64,000 bases of DNA from Candidatus Barnesiella excrementavium (GTDB lineage Bacteria > Bacteroidota > Bacteroidia > Bacteroidales > Barnesiellaceae): the NCBI GenBank assembly GCA_019115485.1, contig DXDM01000059.1, forward strand, positions 155,402 through 219,401, given 5' to 3'. The notes under the pieces are model-generated. The model was not told the DNA's origin. It saw only the letters and a program-made list of their open reading frames with translations, and searched no databases. A program made the position numbers and the translations under genes. Of this stretch, positions 17,096-27,096 are shown in pieces (within the stretch, counting starts at the first letter, position 1; every line of letters starts with the position of its first letter).

Positions 17096-18151
17096 TTACA
17101 ATTTGAACAGGTCGCGATAGAGGTCGAAGGCTATGAATATCTGCTCTTTGTCGGCATGCTGGTCGATGACGGGGTGACCGATTGCCTGCAAGAGGGTGAA
17201 ATTGATGTGTCCGCCTTCGTTTTTCTTGTCGTGGGTCATCAGTTCATACAGGGTTTCGTAGTCTTTGCAGGTGATGGGATAGGCCCCGTAGTGAAGGTAG
17301 ATGTAGTCGGCCAGGCGAGTGATGATGTCGCTGGGGAATTGCAGGTAGTGGTGCGCGAGCAGCAGTTCGCACACGAGTCCCCAGGCCACGGCATAGCCGT
17401 GAGGTATGGGTTTTCCCCGACGGTGCGACAGGCTTTCGAAGGCGTGGCCTACGGTATGCCCCAGATTGAGGGCTTTGCGTATACCCTTTTCGCAAGGGTC
17501 TTGGGTCACGATGCGTTGCTTGACTTGTACCGACTCTTCGAGCAGTTGGAGCAGACGTTCCCAGTCGGGTGCCGAGAGGTCGAAGTCGAGCAGGGCCCGG
17601 TAGCTGTCGGCACTGTCGATGAGGGCATGTTTCAGCATCTCGGCATAACCCGAGAGCAGCTCTTCGTGAGGCAGGGTGTGGAAGAAACGGGTGGAGATGA
17701 TGACGGCATCGGCCGGGCGGAACGCCCCGATTTCGTTTTTCAACCCGTTGAAGTTGATTCCGGTTTTTCCGCCCACGGCGGCGTCGACGGCCCCGAGCAG
17801 CGTGGTAGGCAGGTTGACGAACCGAATGCCCCGTTTGAAGCAGGCGGCGGCAAATCCGCCCAGGTCGGTCACCATGCCTCCGCCCAGGTTCACGAGCAGC
17901 GACTTGCGGCTGGCCCCGTGGCGACTCAACTCGTCCCACACGTGGGCAAGTGCCTCCAACGTTTTGTGGGTGTCGCCGGCTTCGATGGTGATGACGCGGG
18001 CTGTGGGGATTTCGCCCGAAAGCAATGGCAGTGACATCGCTTGTGTATGGGTGTCGCAGAGGATAAACAGGTTGTCGGGGGCGAGGTTATTGATAACTTC
18101 GCCAAGGGCTTTGCCGGGCGTGGGGGTAAAAAGGACTTTTTGTAGCTCCAT
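17096..18151 (-). CDS. aroB: 3-dehydroquinate synthase
   Basis: The 351-residue protein is AroB, which converts DAHP to 3-dehydroquinate (second step of the shikimate pathway) using NAD and a divalent metal. The NAD-binding NLGGGMVTDLGGFAA segment, PTTLLGAVDAAVGGKTGIN and the metal-ligand region LNLGHTVGHAFE are intact. Length is normal. It begins 20 bases after the HAD gene on the same strand, so the two are probably cotranscribed from the promoter at 18944-18974. Confidence 0.96.
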   Translation of the reverse strand: MELQKVLFTPTPGKALGEVINNLAPDNLFILCDTHTQAMSLPLLSGEIPTARVITIEAGDTHKTLEALAHVWDELSRHGASRKSLLVNLGGGMVTDLGGFAAACFKRGIRFVNLPTTLLGAVDAAVGGKTGINFNGLKNEIGAFRPADAVIISTRFFHTLPHEELLSGYAEMLKHALIDSADSYRALLDFDLSAPDWERLLQLLEESVQVKQRIVTQDPCEKGIRKALNLGHTVGHAFESLSHRRGKPIPHGYAVAWGLVCELLLAHHYLQFPSDIITRLADYIYLHYGAYPITCKDYETLYELMTHDKKNEGGHINFTLLQAIGHPVIDQHADKEQIFIAFDLYRDLFKL

Positions 18152-18171
18152 GCGGGTGAAAGGTTGATGGG

Positions 18172-18912
18172 TTATCGGGTTTGTTTGAACGATTCGATGA
18201 GGTGGTCGATATGCTCGGCAAAGTCGGGCATGGTGGGGTAGACCAGATTGGCTCCGGCATCGAGCAGGGCTTGGGCCGGAATGGGGCCGGTGTCGACGGC
18301 TACGGTGAATACCTGGGCGGCAGCTCCCGCGGTTACACCCAGCGGGGCGTTCTCGATAACGAAGGCTTCATGAGCTTTGACCCCGGCTTTGGTGAGCCCC
18401 ATGAGGTAGGGCTCGGGGTTTGGCTTGCCTATTTTTACGTCGTAGGCCGTTACCCGATAGGCCGGCTCGAACACACCGGGATAGTCGTGGTCGAGGCGGT
18501 CAATCAGCGAGCTCTGTCCCGACCCGGTGACCAGCACGGGCCGTATGCCGTTGGCCACGAGCCGTTTCAGCATGCGGTCGGCTCCGGGCATGGGCGCGAT
18601 GGGCGGCAGCTGATGAAAGTGCTCGACCTTGGTCTTATAGATTTCGGCACACTCTTCGTCGGTGAGGTGCCGGCCGAATTGTTTTTCAAACAGGTATCTG
18701 ATGGTGCTGCTGCCGGTGCGTCCTTCGTACAGGTAGAACTCATCGCGCGAGCAGTGTATGCCCAGCGGGGTGAGCGTGCGGTACCAGGCTTCGACATGGT
18801 TTTTCATCGAGTCGTAAAGGACTCCGTCCATATCGATAAGGGCCGCTTTGGGGGTAATGCAAGTGACGTGATGGGCAGTCAGGTAATTTTTGATAGCTTC
18901 CTTTTCTTGCAT
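18172..18912 (-). CDS. HAD-superfamily phosphatase, beta-phosphoglucomutase-like
   Basis: The 246-residue protein has HAD motif I IDMDGVLYDS (nucleophile and acid Asp residues), motif II LVTGSG, and motifs III/IV in KIGKPNPEPY and VIENAPLGV. A helical cap between motifs I and II places it in subclass IA with beta-phosphoglucomutases and phosphoglycolate phosphatases. It could dephosphorylate a sugar phosphate; the exact substrate is not evident. It is first in a probable two-gene unit with aroB. Confidence 0.88.
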   Translation of the reverse strand: MQEKEAIKNYLTAHHVTCITPKAALIDMDGVLYDSMKNHVEAWYRTLTPLGIHCSRDEFYLYEGRTGSSTIRYLFEKQFGRHLTDEECAEIYKTKVEHFHQLPPIAPMPGADRMLKRLVANGIRPVLVTGSGQSSLIDRLDHDYPGVFEPAYRVTAYDVKIGKPNPEPYLMGLTKAGVKAHEAFVIENAPLGVTAGAAAQVFTVAVDTGPIPAQALLDAGANLVYPTMPDFAEHIDHLIESFKQTR

Positions 18913-18943
18913 GTTTATATATTGTATGACTCGTTTTTCCTTA

Positions 18944-18974
18944 CAAAAGTAGAGTTTTTATATAATTTGTCAAA
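18944..18974 (-). promoter_or_regulatory. Promoter of the HAD-aroB unit
   Basis: The minus strand shows TTTG (18971-18974), 19 bases, then TACTTTTG (18944-18951). The leader to the HAD start would be about 25 bases. Confidence 0.6.
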
Positions 18975-19002
18975 TAGGTTTTTATCGAAAGCCGCGATTT
19001 AC

Positions 19003-19034
19003 TTTTGATTATCAAAGAGCATTTACTATTTTTG
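19003..19034 (+). promoter_or_regulatory. Promoter of the 263-residue lipoprotein gene
   Basis: TTTTG (19003-19007), 19 bases, then TATTTTTG (19027-19034). It is divergent from the HAD-aroB promoter about 30 bases away. Confidence 0.6.
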
Positions 19035-19053
19035 TGAAAAATTAGTGTCGAAT

Positions 19054-19845
19054 ATGAAGAAAGTATTGAGGAACTGGATTCCGGCCTGTGCGCTTCTGGT
19101 GATGTTGAGCGGTTGTGGGGGCGGAGTTGCCGATGGCGATTATGCCGGTGCATTTAAGGAATATGTGAAATCGGAGTTAAAGGCTGGGACATGGGTCCTC
19201 TCGGCCGACGAAGGGTTGACCGCCGACCAGGTCGACTCGATTCAGGCCGAAGTGCTTCACGAAGTGACCATCGCCGACAGCATGCGGGCCGGCCGTCAGG
19301 AGGCCATCGACTCGTATGTCTCTACCGAGCAGCAGTTGAAGTATGACATGGAGGTGGCCGAGCACAATTACAAGCTCGACGAGAACAGTCAGTTTGCCCG
19401 TCGGGCCGATTATGCCCGCAAGTTGAACGAGGCCGTCCGTGCTCATGGCAACGACCGCAACTATGCTTCGCAAATCGAGGGGTACAGGCAGGCCATGGAG
19501 CGGCTGCCCAAGGACCATGATGCCTATGTGAAATTTGACAAGGAGCGCGACTTCTCCTATATCCGCAAGTATGAAGAGGCCAAAACGGCTTATGACCAGT
19601 TTGTGGCTGTCGGTATAGATGATTATATACAGTCGTATGCCACGTTGGCGCAATATGCCGGACGCGACACGACCGAGGTGCTGGGCATGGTAGCCCAAGT
19701 TGAGTTCATTACTCCCGACGGGCATCAGTCGGCCATTGTGCTGTTCAACGAGAAACCTACCTATGTGAAGGCTATCCTTACCGATTCGCAGGCTCTCGAA
19801 GACGACGATACGATGGGCGATGCTTCGGAGTATGAGGCCGAGTAA
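19054..19845 (+). CDS. Predicted lipoprotein, function unknown
   Basis: The start MKKVLRNW was preferred over an ATG three codons earlier because it gives a standard lipoprotein signal peptide with lipobox LSGC (Cys21). The mature 240 residues are strongly charged and mostly helical, with long Glu/Lys/Asp/Arg stretches that suggest a coiled coil, and an acidic tail (EDDDTMGDASEYEAE). No known domain was recognised. It has its own promoter and terminator. Confidence 0.72.
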   Translation: MKKVLRNWIPACALLVMLSGCGGGVADGDYAGAFKEYVKSELKAGTWVLSADEGLTADQVDSIQAEVLHEVTIADSMRAGRQEAIDSYVSTEQQLKYDMEVAEHNYKLDENSQFARRADYARKLNEAVRAHGNDRNYASQIEGYRQAMERLPKDHDAYVKFDKERDFSYIRKYEEAKTAYDQFVAVGIDDYIQSYATLAQYAGRDTTEVLGMVAQVEFITPDGHQSAIVLFNEKPTYVKAILTDSQALEDDDTMGDASEYEAE

Positions 19846-19919
19846 CCGGGTTTTCGTCCGTGCTTTTCGGTGAAGCCATTATCGGGGTGCCGTTGAAATA
19901 TTGATTTTATCTGATATGT

Positions 19920-19956
19920 AAAAGGGGAAAGGAGGTATCTTCTGTCCCCTTTTTTG
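19920..19956 (+). terminator. Terminator after the lipoprotein gene
   Basis: AAAAGGGGA pairs with TCCCCTTTT, followed by further T residues. It separates this gene from the GH31 gene. Confidence 0.7.
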
Positions 19957-20011
19957 AATTGCATTCATGCAGAAGCTGGATATGTGAACATAACCTTAAT
20001 TTTATAGATTT

Positions 20012-22321
20012 ATGAATTACAAAAGGAATCTGTCGCTTCTCTTGGGAGCGCTGTTGTCCACTTGTATTGCGTGGGCACAATACAATCCGGTGGCCAATGA
20101 GAAGGCCGTTGTCCGGTCGGGTAACATGCGTTTTACGGTACTGACCCCCGAGATGATACGAATCGAGTACAGTAGTAAACAACTTTTTGAGGACCGGGCT
20201 TCGTTTGTGGTTGTCAATCGCGATTTGCCGGTGCCGCATTTTACCCGCCAGGAGCGTGACGGCTATCTCTACATCACGACCGACAAGTTGCGGCTGCGTT
20301 ATCGGTTGGGCTCCTATCCGCTGGACAACGACCCCTCCAATCCCAATTTGCAGATTGCACTCGATGTAAACGGGGTTGAAGAGGTGTGGTATCCCGGCAA
20401 GCCCGACCCCTGGAATCTAAAAGGTACCACCCGTACCCTCGACCAGGCCGACGGTGATGTGCGCGACTGGCTCGAAAACGGATTGCTCTCACGGTCGGGC
20501 TGGGCGGTTATCGACGAGCGGGAACCGCGAAAGGACGGCAGTTTGAGCCTGATGTTTGAGAAAGACCCCGAAGGGGGTATGGATTGGGTGGCCCAGCGTC
20601 GGGACCCTGACGGGGTAGATATCTATTTCCTGGGCTACGGGCATGACTATAAAAAGGCATTGGGCGATTTTACCCGGGTGGCCGGGAAGATGCCTTTGCC
20701 GCCGCTTGATGTATTTGGATACTGGTATTCCAAGTATCAACGTTATACCGAGCAGGACATGCGCGATATTGTGCATGAGATACGCTCGCGCGACATTCCT
20801 ATGGATATTCTGGTCATCGATATGGATTGGCATCGCAACGGAAAGACCGGTGGCACGAACAATACCGAGTGGACCGGCTGGAGCTGGAACCGGGAGCTTT
20901 TCCCCGATCCCGCGGGCTTTATCGCCTGGTTGCACGCACAGCACCTGACCACAACGCTCAATCTGCACCCGGCCGACGGGGTATATCCCAAGGAGGATCA
21001 TTACGGGGAGTTGTATGCCGACTTGTCCAAACGATACTCCGACATTACGGCCGACAGCCTCTCGAATGCCGACGGAACTATCCGTTGGAATATTGAGAAC
21101 CGGGATTTTTATGAAGCCTTCTTCCAACACATTCTGAGGCCCCACGAAGAGATGGGGATAGATTTTTGGTGGCTCGACTGGCAGCAGTGGAAAATTGCAC
21201 GCAATGAACCCAATCTGGGCAACACTTTTTGGCTGAACCACGTCTTTTTCAATGACAAGAAACAACAGGGGAAAAGCCGCCCCTTCATCTTCCACCGTTG
21301 GGGCGGGCTGGGTAATCACCGTTATCCCATCGGCTTTTCGGGCGATGCCTATGCCAATTTTGCTTCGCTGGCTTTCCAACCCTACTTTACGGCTACCGCT
21401 TCGAATGTGGGGTATGGTTATTGGAGCCACGACATCGGCGGGCATATGCAGAATGGAGCCAACGATGCCGAACTGTATTTGCGCTGGATTCAGTATGGGG
21501 TGTTCTCGCCCGTTTTGCGCACGCATGCAACCTCGTCGAGTCATATCGAACGACGCATCTGGAAATATGAGAATTTCGAGTTGATGCGCGATGCCATCGC
21601 TTTGCGGTATGCTCTTGTGCCCTACATCTACACGATGGCCCGTTGGGCCTACGATACGGGTATAAGTATATGCCGTCCCATGTACTACGACTATCCCGAG
21701 GCCGACGAGGCCTATCGTTATGAGGGGCAATACATGTTTGGCAACGATATTCTGGCGGCACCCATTACCGCATCGGACAAGGGCACGAACGTGAGTGAAA
21801 AAACGATATGGCTGCCCGAAGGTACGTGGTATGAGGTGATGACCGGCAAGCTGCTTGACGGCAACCGGGTGGTGACCCGCTCCTTTACCCGCGAACAGAT
21901 TCCCTACTATTATCGCGAGGGGGCTATCGTGTCGCTCTATCCCCGCATCATGCACTTGAAGGAGCGTCCCGACACCCTTATCCTGCAATTTGCTCCGGGG
22001 AAATCGGGCGAATTTAACTTCTACGAAGATGCCGGCAACAGTGTCGATTATGAGACAGCTTGTACGTTTACCCGGATTACCCAGAAGAGCGAGAAGGGGA
22101 AAACGGTTTGTACCGTCTATCCGCGTACCGGGTCGTTCGAGGGTATGCCTCAGGCTCGGGCCTATCGGCTGGAACTGTTGGCCCGGGAGAAGGTTCCCTC
22201 AAAGGTGACGCTTGGCGACGGTACCGCTGTCGATTATGAATATGATGCCGCAGGTAGGAAGGTGGTCGTTTCGATACCGAGAACCGCATGCGACAAGAAA
22301 CTGGTCGTTACCGTGCAGTGA
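20012..22321 (+). CDS. Secreted GH31 family glycosidase (alpha-glucosidase-like)
   Basis: The 769-residue protein has a signal peptide (about 1-23, ending AWAQ). An N-terminal galactose-mutarotase-like sandwich is followed by the GH31 TIM barrel: DILVIDMDWH near 263, FWWLDWQQW near 384-392 with the presumed nucleophile Asp388, FHRWGG and FSGDAY with the presumed acid/base Asp445, and YWSHDIGGH. A C-terminal beta region completes the enzyme. Most GH31 alpha-glucosidases have WxDMNE at the nucleophile; here it is LDWQQ, so the subfamily and substrate may differ. The gene stands alone between terminators. A short palindrome, TATGTGAACATA, lies 20 bases before the ATG (19981-19992). Confidence 0.9.
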   Translation: MNYKRNLSLLLGALLSTCIAWAQYNPVANEKAVVRSGNMRFTVLTPEMIRIEYSSKQLFEDRASFVVVNRDLPVPHFTRQERDGYLYITTDKLRLRYRLGSYPLDNDPSNPNLQIALDVNGVEEVWYPGKPDPWNLKGTTRTLDQADGDVRDWLENGLLSRSGWAVIDEREPRKDGSLSLMFEKDPEGGMDWVAQRRDPDGVDIYFLGYGHDYKKALGDFTRVAGKMPLPPLDVFGYWYSKYQRYTEQDMRDIVHEIRSRDIPMDILVIDMDWHRNGKTGGTNNTEWTGWSWNRELFPDPAGFIAWLHAQHLTTTLNLHPADGVYPKEDHYGELYADLSKRYSDITADSLSNADGTIRWNIENRDFYEAFFQHILRPHEEMGIDFWWLDWQQWKIARNEPNLGNTFWLNHVFFNDKKQQGKSRPFIFHRWGGLGNHRYPIGFSGDAYANFASLAFQPYFTATASNVGYGYWSHDIGGHMQNGANDAELYLRWIQYGVFSPVLRTHATSSSHIERRIWKYENFELMRDAIALRYALVPYIYTMARWAYDTGISICRPMYYDYPEADEAYRYEGQYMFGNDILAAPITASDKGTNVSEKTIWLPEGTWYEVMTGKLLDGNRVVTRSFTREQIPYYYREGAIVSLYPRIMHLKERPDTLILQFAPGKSGEFNFYEDAGNSVDYETACTFTRITQKSEKGKTVCTVYPRTGSFEGMPQARAYRLELLAREKVPSKVTLGDGTAVDYEYDAAGRKVVVSIPRTACDKKLVVTVQ

Positions 22322-22338
22322 CGGAGTGACAATAGAAT

Positions 22339-22374
22339 AAAAAGAGCCCGCCGGTTTCCCGGCGGGCTCTTTTT
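22339..22374. terminator. Bidirectional terminator between GH31 and pgi
   Basis: A perfect 16-bp stem (AAAAAGAGCCCGCCGG and its complement) with a TTTC loop and A/T tracts on both sides serves the converging genes. Confidence 0.9.
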
Positions 22375-22414
22375 ATTTGAGGTATGTAACTTACAAGAAC
22401 TTACGATACAGGTA

Positions 22415-23758
22415 TCAGAGACGGGCTTGGATAGCCTTGCTCTCCTCTTCGTATCCGGGTTTGTTGAGCAGGGCAAACATGTTGCGCTTGTAAGCCTCTA
22501 CGCCCGGTTGGTTGAAGGGGTTCACGCCCAAGATGTAGCCGCTGATACCGCAGGCCTTCTCGAAGAAGTAGATGAGTTGACCCAGATAGGTCTCGTTGAG
22601 CTCGGGAACCACGATTTTGAGGTTGGGCACACCGCCGTCGACGTGGGCGATTTGCGTACCGAGTTCGGCCATCTTGTTCACCTCGTCCACACGTTTGCCG
22701 GCCAGGTAGTTGAGTCCGTCGAGGTTCTCCTGGTCCGAAGGAATCGTGACGGTGTGTTGCATCTGGGCTACCGAGAGCACGGTCTCGAAGATGATGCGCT
22801 CGCCCTCTTGAATCCATTGTCCCATCGAGTGGAGGTCGGTGGTGAAATCGACCGATGCGGGGAAGATACCCAGATGGTCTTTGCCTTCGCTCTCGCCGTA
22901 GAGTTGTTTCCACCACTCGGCAAAGTAGTGCAGCTTGGGGTTGAAGTTAACGAGAATCTCGATTTTCTTGCCGCTCTGGTAGAGGGCGTTGCGGGTAGCT
23001 GCATAGATGGCGGCAGGGTTCTGCTCGAAGGGAACCTCTTCGCCACAAGCCTTCTCCATGGCTACGGCACCGGCTACGAGGGCGCGGATATCGAACCCGG
23101 CGATGGCGATGGGCAGCAGACCTACGGGGGTGAGCACCGAGAAGCGGCCGCCTACGTTGTCGGCAATGACAAAGGTCTTGTAGCCCTCGGTGTCGGCCAG
23201 CTTGCGCAGGGCACCCTTGTGGGCGTCGGTTACGGCAACGATGCGGTGTTTGGCCTCCTCTTTGCCCACTTGGGCTTCGAGTTGCTCTTTGAGCAGACGG
23301 AAGGCGATGGCGGGCTCGGTGGTCGTTCCCGACTTGGAGATGACGACGATACCGAACGATTTGCCTTTCAGGAGGGTTTGCAATTCAAACAGGTAATCCT
23401 CGCCGATGTTTTGTCCGGCAAAGAGAACCACGGGGTTCTTATGTTCGTGGCGAAGGAACTCGAAGGAGTCGGAAAGGGCTTCGATTACGGCTTTGGCTCC
23501 CAGATAGCTACCGCCGATACCGATTACCACCACGATTTCGCAGCGGTCTCTCAGTTGTTTGGCAGCGGCTTCGAGGTCGGCCAGATGAGCTTCGCTGATT
23601 TCGGAGGGCAGATGCAGCCACCCCAAAAAGTCATTACCCTTGCCGGTACCTTTGTGCAGCATTTCGATACCGTTGTTGGCTTTGCCTTCGAGAGCGAAAA
23701 CATCGCTCTTCGATACGGTGCCTAAGGCTTTTTCGATGTTCAATTCGATTGATTTCAT
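22415..23758 (-). CDS. pgi: Glucose-6-phosphate isomerase
   Basis: The 447-residue protein is Pgi, interconverting glucose-6-phosphate and fructose-6-phosphate in the cytosol. The sugar-phosphate (SIS) signatures are intact: [36 protein letters not shown] and the active-site stretch near [10 protein letters not shown]. The length matches the shorter bacterial form. It is last in the lysS-gpsA-pgi run, 21 bases after gpsA. Confidence 0.97.
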   Translation of the reverse strand: MKSIELNIEKALGTVSKSDVFALEGKANNGIEMLHKGTGKGNDFLGWLHLPSEISEAHLADLEAAAKQLRDRCEIVVVIGIGGSYLGAKAVIEALSDSFEFLRHEHKNPVVLFAGQNIGEDYLFELQTLLKGKSFGIVVISKSGTTTEPAIAFRLLKEQLEAQVGKEEAKHRIVAVTDAHKGALRKLADTEGYKTFVIADNVGGRFSVLTPVGLLPIAIAGFDIRALVAGAVAMEKACGEEVPFEQNPAAIYAATRNALYQSGKKIEILVNFNPKLHYFAEWWKQLYGESEGKDHLGIFPASVDFTTDLHSMGQWIQEGERIIFETVLSVAQMQHTVTIPSDQENLDGLNYLAGKRVDEVNKMAELGTQIAHVDGGVPNLKIVVPELNETYLGQLIYFFEKACGISGYILGVNPFNQPGVEAYKRNMFALLNKPGYEEESKAIQARL

Positions 23759-23779
23759 TGTTTCGATTCTATTAGTTGT

Positions 23780-24775
23780 TTATAGAAATGTATCATATAT
23801 TCGTTCGATGGCGTGACGGGGCAACACCTTTCTGTACAGTATATCATAAACGCATTGCAGGATAGGCATGTTCACGTGATAGCGCTCGTTTATTTCATAC
23901 ATGCATTTGGTGCCGAAATAGCCCTCGGCAATCATCTCCATCTCCATTTTGGCGGCGTTGACCGAGTAGCCTCGCCCAATCATGGAGCCGAAGTTGTGGT
24001 TGCGGCTGAACCGGGAGTAGGCGGTGACCAGCAGGTCGCCCAGATAGACCGAGTCGCTGATGTTGCGCTCGCAGGGCGCTGCCACCCGCAGGAAGCGGTC
24101 CATTTCGTTGAGGGCGTTGGAGACGAGCATGGCCTGGAAGTTGTCGCCGCTTTTCATGCCGTGGCAGATGCCGGCGGCAATGGCGTAGACGTTTTTGAGT
24201 ACGGCCGAGTATTCGATGCCTCGCACGTCGGTCGACACGATGGTTTTCAACTTGGTGCTGTTGAGCGTGTTGGCCAGAGCGTGAGCCCGTTCCACCTCGG
24301 TGCAACCTACGGTCAGGTAGGAGAGGCGTTCGAGCGCCACCTCCTCGGCGTGGCAGGGGCCGCCAATGACGGCCAACTGCGACTCGGGCACGTGGTAAAA
24401 CTCGTGCAGATACTCGGTGACCAGCATGTTTTCGTCGGGGACGATACCCTTGATGGCCGTCACCACGAATTTGCCGCTGATGTCGGTGGTGAGTTTTTTA
24501 AGGTGCTCCTTCATGTAGGGCGAGGGGGTCACCAGTACCAGCGTGTCGGCCGCCTCGGCAATCTCGTTGATGTCGGAGCTGAAATGAATGCGCGACGTGT
24601 CGAAGGCAATATCCGACAGGTACACGGGGTTGTGGCCGGTTTGCTTGAAATCGGCTATACGGTCGTCGCGCCGCATGTACCACAGGATATTGTCGGCGTT
24701 GTTCAGCACCAGTTTGGCCAATGCGGTGGCCCAACTGCCGCCCCCCATAATCGCTATTTTACCGGGAATGGTCAT
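23780..24775 (-). CDS. gpsA: NAD(P)H-dependent glycerol-3-phosphate dehydrogenase
   Basis: The 331-residue protein reduces dihydroxyacetone phosphate to sn-glycerol-3-phosphate for phospholipid synthesis. It has the Rossmann motif MGGGSWATALAKL at the N-terminus, the TAIKGI and IGGPCHAEE segments, and the substrate-binding KNVYAIAAGI with its conserved lysine. Length is normal. It lies 22 bases after lysS and 21 before pgi, consistent with one operon. Confidence 0.97.
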   Translation of the reverse strand: MTIPGKIAIMGGGSWATALAKLVLNNADNILWYMRRDDRIADFKQTGHNPVYLSDIAFDTSRIHFSSDINEIAEAADTLVLVTPSPYMKEHLKKLTTDISGKFVVTAIKGIVPDENMLVTEYLHEFYHVPESQLAVIGGPCHAEEVALERLSYLTVGCTEVERAHALANTLNSTKLKTIVSTDVRGIEYSAVLKNVYAIAAGICHGMKSGDNFQAMLVSNALNEMDRFLRVAAPCERNISDSVYLGDLLVTAYSRFSRNHNFGSMIGRGYSVNAAKMEMEMIAEGYFGTKCMYEINERYHVNMPILQCVYDILYRKVLPRHAIERIYDTFL

Positions 24776-24797
24776 TACAGGATAGCGGGTTTGTGGG

Positions 24798-26531
24798 TTA
24801 TTGTTTCGCGTTTTCTACCCAACCTTTTACCTCGTCGACCGTGGGGTTGGCCAGGTCGAGTTTGTATTTCTTGTTGATGCCGCAAATCTCCTGGTGCATC
24901 TTGTTGGGATTGGCCTCGGCCATATCGGCCACGGTCAGGTAACCGGCCTTTTGTATGGGGGCAACCCACGCTGCGGGTACACCCACGGCGGTATAGGCGG
25001 CCTCTTTGTCACGTTTTTGTACCTTCTCGGGACGCATCTGCGGGAAGAAGAGCACCTCCTGTATGGTGGTCTGTCCGGTCATGAGCATGACGAGACGGTC
25101 CATGCCGATACCCATTCCCGACGTGGGAGGCATGCCGTATTCGAGGGCGCGGATAAAGTCGTTGTCGATGAACATGGCTTCGTCGTCACCTTTCTCCGAC
25201 AGGCGCAACTGCTCCTCGAAACGCAACCGCTGGTCGATGGGGTCGTTCAGCTCGGAGTAGGCGTTGCACAGCTCCTTGCCGTTGACCATAAGCTCGAAGC
25301 GCTCGGTCAGTTCGGGGTTGTTGCGGTGACGCTTGGTCAGCGGCGACATCTCGATGGGATAGTCGGTGATAAAGGTGGGTTGTATGTAGTGGCCTTCGCA
25401 TTTCTCGCCGAAGATTTCGTCGATGATTTTGCCTTTGCCCATCGTCTCGTCGATTTCCACACCGATTTTTTTGCACACCTCTCTCAACTGCTCCTCGTTC
25501 ATGCCGCTGATATCGATGCCGGTGTGCTCCTTGATGGAGTCGAGCATGGTGATGCGCTTGAATGGCGGCTTGAAGCTGATGACGTTGTCGCCTATCTTGA
25601 TTTCGTCGGTGCCGTTCACGTCGATACAAATCTTCTCGAGCATCTTCTCGGTGAAGTCCATCATCCAGTTATAGTCCTTGTACGACACGTAAATCTCCAT
25701 GCAGGTGAACTCGGGGTTGTGGGTGCGGTCCATACCTTCGTTGCGGAAGTTCTTGGAGAACTCGTATACCCCCTCGAAGCCGCCCACGATGAGGCGTTTG
25801 AGGTACAACTCGTCGGCAATACGCAGGTAGAGCGGAATGTCGAGGGCGTTGTGGTGGGTGATGAAGGGGCGGGCAGCGGCGCCACCGGGAATAGATTGCA
25901 GGATAGGGGTCTCCACTTCGAGGTAGCCGCGGGCGTTGAAGTACTCGCGCATCGAGTTGTAGACCTTGGTGCGTTTGATGAAGATATCTTTGACTCCCTC
26001 GTTAACTACCAGGTCGACGTAGCGTTGGCGGTAACGCAGTTCGGGGTCTTCAAACGAGTCGTAGGCCACGCCGTCCTTCATCTTGACGATGGGCAACGGA
26101 CGCAGCGATTTGGAGAGAACCGTCAGCTCCTGGGCATGTACGGTGATTTCGCCCGTCTGGGTGCGGAACACGAAGCCGCGGATACCCACGAAGTCGCCGA
26201 TGTCGAGCAACTTCTTGAATACCGTGTTGTACAACTCCTTGTCCTCGCCGGGGCAGAGGTCGTCGCGCGAGATGTATATCTGAATGCGGCCCACCGAGTC
26301 CTTCAACTCGATAAACGAGGCCTTGCCCATGATGCGTCGGCTCATGATACGGCCGGCGATACATACCTGACGAGGCTCTGCGGCATCGTCGACAAAATTA
26401 TCTTTAATTTCCTGAGAATAAGCATTTACCGGATATTCGGCTGCGGGATAGGGCTCGATGCCCATTTTGCGCAACTCTTCAAGACTGTTGCGGCGAATGA
26501 TCTCCTGTTCGCTCAGATCGAGAATATTCAT
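24798..26531 (-). CDS. lysS: Lysyl-tRNA synthetase with C-terminal extension
   Basis: The start is the ATG of [15 protein letters not shown] (26529-26531); the longer open frame upstream has no support and covers the promoter. The 577-residue protein is a class II LysRS: OB-fold anticodon domain at about 55-170, then the catalytic core with motif 2 ([15 protein letters not shown]) and motif 3 ([11 protein letters not shown]). A further 70 residues or so after the canonical end look like a small helical domain ([19 protein letters not shown]). It heads the lysS-gpsA-pgi run. Confidence 0.96.
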   Translation of the reverse strand: MNILDLSEQEIIRRNSLEELRKMGIEPYPAAEYPVNAYSQEIKDNFVDDAAEPRQVCIAGRIMSRRIMGKASFIELKDSVGRIQIYISRDDLCPGEDKELYNTVFKKLLDIGDFVGIRGFVFRTQTGEITVHAQELTVLSKSLRPLPIVKMKDGVAYDSFEDPELRYRQRYVDLVVNEGVKDIFIKRTKVYNSMREYFNARGYLEVETPILQSIPGGAAARPFITHHNALDIPLYLRIADELYLKRLIVGGFEGVYEFSKNFRNEGMDRTHNPEFTCMEIYVSYKDYNWMMDFTEKMLEKICIDVNGTDEIKIGDNVISFKPPFKRITMLDSIKEHTGIDISGMNEEQLREVCKKIGVEIDETMGKGKIIDEIFGEKCEGHYIQPTFITDYPIEMSPLTKRHRNNPELTERFELMVNGKELCNAYSELNDPIDQRLRFEEQLRLSEKGDDEAMFIDNDFIRALEYGMPPTSGMGIGMDRLVMLMTGQTTIQEVLFFPQMRPEKVQKRDKEAAYTAVGVPAAWVAPIQKAGYLTVADMAEANPNKMHQEICGINKKYKLDLANPTVDEVKGWVENAKQ

Positions 26532-26554
26532 AGACGTAAGTTTGTAAATTTTCG

Positions 26555-26562
26555 CAAAAATA
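26555..26562 (-). promoter_or_regulatory. -7 promoter box for lysS-gpsA-pgi
   Basis: The minus strand reads TATTTTTG, 23 bases before the lysS ATG. No good -33 element was found. A short palindrome, TTATCG-AA-CGATAA, lies upstream at 26606-26619. Confidence 0.5.
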
Positions 26563-26620
26563 CAAAACTTTGGACGAAAACGGCTACGTTTGGCGTAAAT
26601 TATTGTTATCGAACGATAAA

Positions 26621-27094
26621 TCAGTGCGTTGTGTCGGTCGGAGGCTCTTCGTCGCTCTGCTGTTTGCCGGTCGGCTCGTCGGGGACGATGATGTCGTTCT
26701 TGCTCTTGAACCACTTGAAGATATTGATGCGCACGCGGCTTCCGTGCGCCTCGAAGTAGTTGTTGAAGCATGAGTTGATTTCGCAGCCGTAGACCACCAG
26801 CAGCACGATGGCCGGCAGTACCGGTATGCCGAAGGGGGTGCCGAACGCCTGCCCGAAACTGGTCGCCACCAGTATCCAGCAGATGTAGTCGATTACCTTG
26901 TTGATGCTGCGCCGCACGGCGCGGCTCTTGCGAATGACCTCGCCCCGGTAACGGGCTGCGTCGATACCGAATTTCAAATCGGCCAATACCAGGGCCAACG
27001 CGGCCAGCAGAAACCAGCGGATTGGGGAGACCATGTCGGCTGCCCAGGCCAGATAGGAGGCCAGCGTGCCGTTGATTACATTACGTTCGTTCAT
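26621..27094 (-). CDS. Phage-holin-like membrane protein
   Basis: The 157-residue protein has hydrophobic segments near residues 25-40, 68-85 and 88-105, separated by a basic loop ([19 protein letters not shown]), and a charged hydrophilic tail ending EEPPTDTTH. The pattern resembles holin-family proteins annotated in Bacteroidales phages and genomes. No endolysin, portal or other phage gene is nearby, so it is either a domesticated holin or a chromosomal protein sharing the fold. An 11-bp inverted repeat ends 2 bases before its start codon. Confidence 0.65.
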   Translation of the reverse strand: MNERNVINGTLASYLAWAADMVSPIRWFLLAALALVLADLKFGIDAARYRGEVIRKSRAVRRSINKVIDYICWILVATSFGQAFGTPFGIPVLPAIVLLVVYGCEINSCFNNYFEAHGSRVRINIFKWFKSKNDIIVPDEPTGKQQSDEEPPTDTTH

Positions 27095-27096
27095 GT

